A stretch of 64,000 nt of DNA, from positions 5,473,832 through 5,537,831 of the forward strand of contig NC_064538.1 of the NCBI RefSeq assembly GCF_023856365.1, given 5' to 3'. Position numbers and translations under genes: made by a program. The DNA is from Brienomyrus brachyistius. Lineage: Eukaryota; Chordata; Actinopteri; Osteoglossiformes; Mormyridae. Below the pieces are notes generated by a model. That model was not told where the DNA came from. It worked only from the letters and a program-made list of their open reading frames with translations, and did no database searches. Shown piece after piece: positions 57,101 through 64,000 of the stretch. Each line of letters opens with the position of its first letter. Within the stretch, counting starts at the first letter, position 1.

Positions 57101-60100
57101 TGTACATCTACGTGATCATTGTGATAGCCATGACGTGCAAAACTGCTAACCAAGCTTTCAAAGATATATTCCTTAAAGTGCAGTGATACACTGTTGTTGT
57201 GTCTATGGTTTCCGTAATATGCGATTGTGTTGCTGTTCTGTATTCTTCTGTTCCCATTTGGCTGTTTTTATACCTTTTTTGTTCCCTCTTGTACAGGGCC
57301 TGGAGATTTGAAAAATGTGTGCTAGTGCTTTCTTTCAACAGTAAACTTTGCATACTGTAATATGGAGCTGAACAAGGCTGAAATTAGTCTTTGCCATGAA
57401 TAAGTATCAGTTTGCTATAGAAGAATGATCAGTCAGTGACAATGAGAAAGTGGGAATTGACTATTATTAGGAACTGTGGAGCTCAGGAACATACGCGCAC
57501 ATTTGCAATATATCTAAGCATCTTGAGTCTCGTGGTTAAAATGATGCAGATTGTACTTTTTATTTTGGTGGCGCTGACTAATTCAGTGGTGGAATCATTT
57601 GCTTTTGAGACATTAGTTGATTGTTTTGGGTAAATTACCGGCTTTTACAGCTAAACCGCAGTGTTTTGAGAAGTGCTCTTTCAATCCTGAGAGTGTTAAA
57701 TATGTTTCATGAAATGTGCCAAAGCAATCAAAAAACTCTCAACGTTTAGTTACTAAAATTCAATGTGCTTTAAATTTTTTAATTTATCATTTTGAATATT
57801 ATAAGGAGAAATTTAGGCAGAAGTGCTGAATGTGAACTTGCCTGCTGCCTGTGATCATGACTTCATGCTGGTGCTTTATGGATTTGTGATTGCAGATTGG
57901 TCCATGGAAGTGATTGAGATGTGTAAGAAGTACCGCAATGACGGAGTGGTAGCAATTGACCTGGCTGGTGATGAGTCCTTGAACTGTGAGGCCAACTCAG
58001 GGCACAGGAAGGCATATGAGGTAAGAAAAGCTCAGCTAAAGCTACTTTCCTGCTTCTGCATTACACTCCATCTGTCTGTTTGTCTGTTTATCTATTTATC
58101 TGTATATCTAATCTATTTATTTATTTGATGCCATTTTCTATGCTGTTTGCTGAGGGTCCTGAGGGTCCTTATCTGAGGGTCCTGGGCTGACATCAGAAGG
58201 TGTCATCGGTTTGAATAAGCTTTCCATTTTTCCTTATGTTTGCCGGGCCTCTGGACAATAGCCTAGGACAGTGTTTCCCAATATAGTCCTCAGAGACCCC
58301 CAAACAGGCCATGTTTTTCCTCCCCCCCAAACAGGCCATGTTTTTCCTCCCTCCCAAACATGCCATGTTTTTGCTCCCTCCCAAACAGGCCATGTTTTTG
58401 CTCCCTCCCAAACAGGCCATGTTTTTGCTCCCTCCCAAACATGCCATGTTTTTGCTCCCTCCCAAACAGGCCATGTTTTTGCTCCCTTGCTCCCTCCCAA
58501 ACAGGCCTTGACTGTCTAGGGGTCCCCAGGGACTGGACTGGGAAACACTGGCCTAGAATAATCTATGCTTTAACTTTAATGTAATTGACATCATTATAAT
58601 TGCTACATTATTTTCTCCCAAATCTATTAATTTTAGCAGCCAGTCATTTTCAGATTTTCAAAAGGGCAAAAATGTAACAAAGTCAATTGATGGACAACTG
58701 GGATGGAGAACAGAAATGCGCATATTTACTGAGATGAGTATTTATGTTGGTTAAAATAATTGCCAGGGAGTAAATGTGTTACAATTTTAACTGTAATAAA
58801 TCCATTATTACACTTTTTCTTGACTGCTTTGGCACATTTAAATGAAACACGTAACATTCTCATGGCTACAAAAGCATTTATCAAAACAGTTTATGCACTA
58901 TGGTTTAGCTGCACAGAGCTGTAAATCACCAAAAACAATTAAATAATGTCTCAAAAGCAAATAATTCTATCAATGAATTAGTCTCCCACCAAAATGAAAA
59001 TTACCTTCAGCATTTGAGAGTCAAAATGCTTAGATATATCATCAAACTGTCAGTGTACGTCTGCTCCTGAGCTCCAAAATTCTGAATAATTGTTTCCTAC
59101 TTTCTCAATGTCCCTGAACAATAGGTTTTCTTTAGGAAACTGATACTGATTACCAGTTTCAGCATTGTAAGGCTCTAATTACAGTGTGTAAAGTTCACTG
59201 GAAAGATTTTGCGGATCTCAAGACACAGTTCAATAGCAAACAAAAAAAGTCACGCAGCAAAAACACAAGAACAACAAAATTACAACAAAACCAGATACTT
59301 TGGGAACCAAAAAAATATAACGATGCTGCACTTTATAGTTTTAGGCATAAAATTATTCCAGTGGGAAACCACACAATCTAACTGATCACACTGTGCCAAA
59401 TGATGACAATTATACAAAACCACTTGCGTAGACATGCTAATACATTGGGAAATTTGTGTGAAGCAATGAGAAATGATGTTCCGCTGTGCAGAAGTGATGT
59501 TATGGTGTGGGGATTGCACTTGTTGCTTACCATCATATACCATTAACGTTAATGTTAACGTAATTTGTCATTTGAGAAGTGTGCCAAAGCAAATGATACT
59601 ATAATACTGCGTCATTTTCAGAACTGAAAGGTTGTAGGTTGAAAGCTGGGGTTTTCATACAGTCATTTCGACCTTTTGAATGTTGACTTTTTCCAGTGTT
59701 GAGAGCTTCTTCCATTTATGGTGGTGTTTGCGAAGGGCGTGGGGGTAGATGACTGTTAGGCAATGAAGAGGTTGCTGGTTGGTAGGTCTGAACCAGAGAC
59801 TGGCTGATCAGAAGGGAAACGCTCTAACCTGGAAGCCACAATGGGATCTGACGCTGCATCGTAACTGAAGGAATCCGACTCCACATTCGGGAAGGTCATC
59901 CGGGAACAATAGGGGATTAGGTCCTGGAGCAGGGTTTCCATGGAGATAATTCTCAAGATGAGGCCAGTTCTTTGCATGCCGAATCGAAATGTTCCAGCCT
60001 GTGGTGTCGTTGATGCCAGAGTCACTAGAGTTGGAAGGGGAACTTGCTGATGCAAGAATCAGATTCTTTATTGACATTGTTTTACATTTACCTCACAAAT

Positions 60101-63100
60101 CTGTCCAATGTCCAATGAGCAGGGTTAAGGGAGAGGTCAGAATGGAATGTCGTTCATAGGTGAGGCATCATTGGTCCCTTTCTCAGATAACTAGGTAAAA
60201 GTACAGCACTTGACTGATCTTAATCACCTCAATTATGGGAATACTGAGTCCATGTAAAATGAATTTATTACCAGCTTAATTATTTATTATATGGCTGTCG
60301 GTTACCTATTTCACTGAGATTCGGGGTTAGTTTGAGGCTAAATCCAACGTATCTACAGGATATTTGCCAATGGCCATAGTTAACTGAGCTACTCATCAGC
60401 CTATTGAAAGCTTCTGGTACACGTGAGAGAAACCAGACTGCGTTCAAACACAGAAAGACACAGACAACTCCGTTTCTGAGAAAGCGCCAGTTGAATTCAG
60501 TTTAATCTATTAGCGCCATTCATAACCGAGTCGCCTCAAGGCATTTGACCAGAATGTACGGCAATCTACTACTACAGCATTGTGTGTAATATAGAAGGAC
60601 AGCAGAAGACAATGGAGGGTAGGAGCCAAAAACCCCTGAGTTGGGAGAAGAAAAATTTCTGCCGCTGCATGGTCAACTGGCAGCTCAATGCCCCCCCCCC
60701 CCCCCCCCCCCCCCGCCCCCCATCCCCCTGGCAGGCTAACATTATACTATATAGAAAAAGTGAGCCTGTTTTAATAAAATCAAGGGGTTATGTGGTCATA
60801 GCCTATCCGAGAACCAGATCTCCAAGCAGATATATGAAGTTGAACTTGAAATGCTTAGAAATGTCAAAGATTAATATAATAAGCATATTATGGTGTCTCA
60901 GGGAGGTTTACATCACAAGAACGCTGAGCTGTGCAACACAAGGTACAACCGCTGGACCAAATATGACTTCAGGCAAGAAGCATCCAGAGCTGGTTTTATC
61001 GGGTTTATAAAACACCCATAAGCATCTGAGAGATGTTCCAAACCGCAGGGACGCACCGAAGCCTAAGCATGAGGATAATCCATTGTCTCAGTCATTTACT
61101 TAGAAGTGTCCCTTGGGTGCATAGATGTTTATAGGTATTACATACATCTCAGGAGAGAACATCCACACGTAAACTCTGATTTGCCTGGCAACTGCCTTTA
61201 TTTAGAGAATTCTGCACGCAGATGTGTAACATCTGCCTGAATCATTTGCAAAACGAGTGCCAAGAAAAACAGCTTGTCTGTTCGCCGTCACGTCCTCCCG
61301 AGGCTCAGACAGACTCCGCGTCCCACATGATGTAAACCGAGTCACTGATTCATCTACAACTTTACTTGGTTATGCTGCATCTTTCCATTCTAAGCAGCTA
61401 AACACCACTGAGAGAAAGAAGCTTTATTTCATTAAATTACGTAATCGTATTAGATCGGATGAGTCTGAGAGCAGATGTAGCTCCGCCCCCCGGTGGGGAC
61501 TGCACAGCCTGCGACTGACGGATCAAAGCTGCACTTTCCTTTTTCCAAATGGAATTTCATTGTCTAACCTTTCATGTTTTTTAAATAATACTGACCCAAT
61601 CTACTGACCTGTTGATCTGAAGTTAAGGTTTGTAAATAAGGCAAATGGCTTCTCATATTAAAAATATTTATAACTTGATTTAAATAAGTACATTTTTCAC
61701 AGACCCTTTGAAATAGTATCCAGCCTATCTAGTATCCAGTCTGTCCCCTGCTGATTCTAAATTATGGTTTCATGGTAGTTTCAGGAACCTCGGTCTGTAA
61801 TGAATTGTGATATGTGATGTGGTCTGTAAAGCTGGGCTGCTGAGTTCAGTCAGGCCTTCAATTAAGCTAACTGGGCAGTTCCTGTTGCTTTCGGATATTT
61901 CTGGTGTTCAGCGTTTCGATTTAACCTAGCCACTTGTGAAAACAAGTACCGGAAAGAGTAGGAAATGAACAGTAAACAATAGCCACAGGATTATGAAAGA
62001 ATATGGTCAGGCTTGAAAATAAGAGTCAGTCGCTTCCATTTGCCATTCATTTTCATACGAAACCTAAGTCCTATGAGGCTTACTATCAATATGCTGCAAA
62101 TCGACATGTTTTTGTGGACTTGCTGTGCACAGGAAGCTGTCAGAAGCGGGATTCACCGCACTGTCCACGCAGGAGAAGCGGGGTCCAGCCAGTGTAGTGA
62201 GGGAGGTAAGTTCTCCGCGGTCGTGTTTTATACCTTTGGTCAACACGTTTACCCAGAGCATTGCTGCTTTGGTAGCAATATACTGTACAATGGTGGAGCA
62301 GCATCAATAGATGACCAGCAAATACACAGCAGATTCATCGTAGACGAATGTTACAAAGGGACTGGGTTAGAATTATGCTGAGCCTAACAAAATGCCTAAC
62401 AGAAGACTCTCAGACGGCCTTTTGTCTTACGGTGCAGCTCTGAATGGATCCTCTGACTTATGCCATTTCTCAGTGAGATAAATTACCTCGTCAAACGCTA
62501 AATGTCCTGAGAGAGTACTGTATGCCTACAGTCATTGCTTAATCTCCCTTCACTTACACCCAGGCTGTAGAAGTCCTGAAAGCAGAAAGGATTGGACATG
62601 GTTATCACACAATCGATGATCAGCAACTGTATCAAACACTTCTGGGGGCGGAAATGCATTTTGAGGTGAGTGTGATTGTTTGTAAATGTAATTAACTGTG
62701 TGTTATTAACATATCTTTTTGTTACACTGCATCCGTCCACCTCTCATACAATATAAAGACACTGGGGGCAGACAGAGCACAGGCTCCATATTTTTAGACT
62801 GCAGAAGGACGAAAGATAGAAAGCAAGGAGAAAATCAGAGAACTCCACCCATAGACAGTCATTCAAACCCCCCAGCCATGGAGATGGAAGGCTGCAGTGT
62901 TACCACAGAGGCACCATGCAAAAATAACACCATCCACTATGACTGTGATGAGTTCACCGAACACAAAAACCAGCCAGCAGCTAGCGTGGTGGCGAAGGAC
63001 ATGAATGGTTGCCAGCACCACAAAAGTACAAACACTAGCTTAATATAAATAAAGAGGACCGATCTGAAGATTACAAAACAATATATTAAGTACAACAGTG

Positions 63101-64000
63101 AGTAATTAAACAAAGGCGGTTGGCAGTTGTACCAGATGAGTAAATAGCTCCCCCTGGTGGACAGGGTCAATGTAGCTGAGCCACATTTTTTGCATATTTT
63201 TCCGGTTTTTATCACTGATAGTATCAGCGTGTCCCTCTACATTCTGATGGTGTACAGTCATCCTTACTGTGTTAACCTGAGTTGCCCTTTGTAGATTTAC
63301 AAGACTGTTACACTTGTCTAAATATTCTCAAAACACCATAATGTCATTCCTGTTATAGAGTCTAGATTGCATGGATTATCTTTTAGCGCAGAAAAATGAG
63401 AAACTGAGCACCTAAGAAATGAACAAACCTCTTTTACGTTGACCGGATGGATTTCTAACACGCGTGTTTTCCCTAAAGATTGCATTTCTTATACATTTAG
63501 TGCTTTTACGGTGTATGTTCCTGACATGTGAATGTGTTTTACCCTCAGATGTGCCCTTACTCTAGTAAGATGACAGGAGCATGTGGCCCAGACTTCAAAA
63601 AGCATCCTCTCAACAGGTAGGTTACCAAGTTAAAATCCTACTTTTTATACTTCTTCTAAGTAATTATGTTATGATGGCGAAAAGGCATCGCGATAGATTC
63701 TGAGCTGATGCCGATTTCTTTTTCCGTGTTCCGTCAAAAGGTTTAAGGAAGATAAAGCCAATTTCTCTCTGAACACGGATGACCCTTTAATATTAAAATC
63801 GTCCTTGGAAACTGACTATCAGATCGCAAAGGAATGCATGTCTTTTACCGAAGAAGACTTTAAGAGAGTGGTAAGAAGACATGGTCGATTGTGCATTGTG
63901 CGGGTCTTCGGATCCCAGACATTGTACACAACTTTCAGGGAATTGTAAGACATGAAGACCTGTTTCCATTTTGTTTTTTTTTTCTTCCAGAATATAAATG
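48104..64000 (+). CDS. ada: Adenosine deaminase, exons 1-10 and start of exon 11 (3' end off window; frameshift in exon 7)
   Basis: Encodes the zinc enzyme that deaminates adenosine and deoxyadenosine to inosine and deoxyinosine in purine salvage. Exons: 48104-48145, 53898-53959, 54407-54529, 55771-55914, 56120-56235, 57896-58020, 62133-62205, 62564-62665, 63549-63616, 63741-63870, 63991-64000+. All have AG/GT borders. Exons 2, 3, 4, 5, 8 and 10 have exactly the human lengths (62, 123, 144, 116, 102, 130 bp). Active-site motifs present: HVHLDG (zinc His pair, exon 2), HAGE (zinc His and catalytic Glu, exon 7), IGHGYH (catalytic His, exon 8) and LNTDDP (zinc Asp and neighbour, exon 10). The start ATG has a strong context (A at -3, G at +4). 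Exon 7 is 73 bp where 72 are expected, with the extra base in GCGGGGTCC just after HAGE, so the frame breaks there. Only a short C-terminal part is missing to the right. Confidence 0.97.
49420..49560. repeat. Probable interspersed repeat with inverted CRE-like arms (ada intron 1)
   Basis: Contains ACATTTCGGTCAATGACGG and CCGCATATATGACG, which look like a dispersed repeat. It also holds a palindromic pair GACGTCAC (49518-49525) and GTGACGTC (49533-49540), and the second arm extends to a perfect consensus CRE, TGACGTCA, at 49534-49541. Element ends are not defined. Confidence 0.45.
51276..51413. mobile_element. Fragment of the 16272-16485 MITE-like family (ada intron 1)
   Basis: Contains GTCTTTCTATATCACAG, TTTTCACCTATCGCTGG and the terminus GGGGATCACTGTA, the reverse complement of the 16272 element's left half. 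The other terminus is not clear. Confidence 0.6.
52248..52626 (+). mobile_element. tRNA-derived SINE with (ATGG)n tail (ada intron 1)
   Basis: The best preserved SINE copy in the window. The head TGGTGCAGTGGTTAGCACTG carries the A box and GGGTTCGAATC (52291-52301) the B box of the RNA polymerase III promoter. A long body follows (GCATGTTCTCCCCATGTCG, GCTAATTGGAGTTGC) and then seven or so ATGG repeats. It is not a functional tRNA gene: no cloverleaf 3' half is present. Confidence 0.88.
53898..53959 (+). CDS. ada: ada exon 2 (zinc-binding HVH)
   Basis: 62 bp. Acceptor CCGCCAG, donor GTAAGT. Encodes [20 protein letters not shown] plus two bases. The two His of HVH are zinc ligands. Too short to show as an open frame. 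Confidence 0.97.
54407..54529 (+). CDS. ada: ada exon 3
   Basis: 123 bp. Acceptor ATTGTAG, donor GTGAGT, phase 2 at both ends as in human. It encodes [17 protein letters not shown], a variable middle, then [18 protein letters not shown]. The middle differs a lot from other ADAs, but the last part (LTEFLxKF) is typical. Confidence 0.94.
55771..55914 (+). CDS. ada: ada exon 4
   Basis: 144 bp, as in human. Acceptor CCCCTACAG, donor GTAAGT. Encodes [20 protein letters not shown] and, later, [16 protein letters not shown] and EPIPWNQK, all strongly conserved in ADA. Confidence 0.98.
56120..56235 (+). CDS. ada: ada exon 5
   Basis: 116 bp, as in human. Acceptor TGCTTGCAG, donor GTAATG. Encodes [20 protein letters not shown] and [14 protein letters not shown]. 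Confidence 0.97.
57896..58020 (+). CDS. ada: ada exon 6
   Basis: 125 bp (human 128, one codon fewer). Acceptor GATTGCAG, donor GTAAGA. Encodes [16 protein letters not shown] and [15 protein letters not shown]. Confidence 0.97.
58269..58550. mobile_element. hAT-type MITE enclosing a 27-bp tandem array (ada intron 6)
   Basis: Termini CAGTGTTTCCCA (58269-58280) and TGGGAAACACTG (58539-58550) are perfect inverted repeats. They are flanked by GCCTAGGA (58261-58268) and GCCTAGAA (58551-58558), an 8-bp target duplication with one mismatch. The interior consists mostly of a 27-bp tandem repeat. No transposase. Confidence 0.88.
58300..58508. repeat. 27-bp tandem repeat, about 7.5 copies
   Basis: Units such as CCAAACAGGCCATGTTTTTG followed by CTCCCTC. 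As 27 is divisible by 3, frames of 9-residue repeats stay open on both strands (58193-58584). They are not genes. Confidence 0.95.
58559..62132. other. ada intron 6, remainder
   Basis: AT-rich. Contains a C-run at about 60690-60720. A pair of overlapping minus-strand frames at 59756-60077 (for example [20 protein letters not shown]) has an amino-acid-like composition and may be part of an uncharacterised dispersed repeat. No exon was recognised. Confidence 0.45.
62133..62205 (+). CDS. ada: ada exon 7 (catalytic HAGE) with +1 frameshift
   Basis: 73 bp. Acceptor TGTGCACAG, donor GTAAGT. Encodes [15 protein letters not shown] and then leaves the ADA frame. The conserved PASVVRE of fish ADA reappears one frame over, from 62185. 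One surplus G in GCGGGG (62178-62183) explains both the length and the shift. No alternative AG/GT pair restores 72 bp. Exon 8 needs phase 0. Confidence 0.95.
62564..62665 (+). CDS. ada: ada exon 8
   Basis: 102 bp, as in human. Acceptor ACACCCAG, donor GTGAGT. Encodes [19 protein letters not shown] and ends EMHFE. The His of GHGYH is catalytic. Confidence 0.97.
63549..63616 (+). CDS. ada: ada exon 9
   Basis: 68 bp (human 65). Acceptor TACCCTCAG, donor GTAGGT. Encodes [20 protein letters not shown] followed by LNR. Confidence 0.97.
63741..63870 (+). CDS. ada: ada exon 10 (LNTDDP)
   Basis: 130 bp, as in human. Acceptor GTCAAAAG, donor GTAAGA. Encodes [15 protein letters not shown] (the zinc-ligand Asp and its neighbour) and FTEEDFKRV. 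Confidence 0.98.
63991..64000 (+). CDS. ada: ada exon 11, first 10 bases (partial)
   Basis: The acceptor TTTCTTCCAG is followed by AATATAAATG. This reads NIN and the first base of the next codon, matching the NINAAKSSF start of the human exon 11. It is cut by the window edge. Confidence 0.93.

Noticed and set aside
59756..60077. Overlapping minus-strand frames in ada intron 6
   Set aside because: They look somewhat protein-like but have no recognised family, no splice sites and no companions. Kept only as a possible dispersed repeat.

Overview
The window is vertebrate genomic DNA, almost certainly from a teleost fish. It holds intron-split vertebrate genes, tRNA-derived SINEs with (ATGG)n tails, several Tc1-like elements, many hAT-type elements and long minisatellites. 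The species cannot be named from the sequence alone.

Three host genes are supported. (1) A single-exon P2Y-type G-protein-coupled receptor lies on the minus strand at 20263-21294. (2) A five-exon CCN gene lies on the minus strand at 24630-30457 and matches CCN5/WISP2 best. It carries a complete C-terminal cystine-knot (CT) exon, which mammalian CCN5 lacks. (3) Adenosine deaminase (ada) lies on the plus strand: exons 1-10 and the first 10 bases of exon 11, from 48104 to the window edge. All acceptor/donor sites are visible, and most exons have exactly the human length. Exon 7 is 73 bp instead of 72 and breaks the frame just after the catalytic HAGE motif. ccn5 and ada are divergent neighbours, as in the human ADA-CCN5 region. 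The first 745 bases look like the 3' UTR of a plus-strand gene that lies off the window.

Layout. 1-20 kb: a 3' UTR, then gene-free DNA with a 20-copy 43-bp minisatellite, hAT MITEs, SINE and LINE ends, a 204-unit 11-bp minisatellite and a dead Tc1 element. 20-30.5 kb: the receptor, a 24-bp tandem array, and ccn5, whose intron 3 holds a Tc1 element with a solo LTR nested inside it. 30.8-35.7 kb: minus-strand LINE remnants split by a nearly intact 2.79-kb hAT element with 8-bp target duplication. 36-48 kb: gene-free, with SINEs, a second copy of a MITE, short tandem repeats, a local duplication and two Tc1-like remnants. 48-64 kb: ada, whose introns hold a SINE, MITE-like repeats and a hAT MITE with an internal 27-bp array.

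ADA deaminates adenosine and deoxyadenosine. The P2Y-like receptor would respond to extracellular nucleotides. CCN5 is a secreted matricellular regulator. Nothing in the sequence indicates joint regulation of the three genes.
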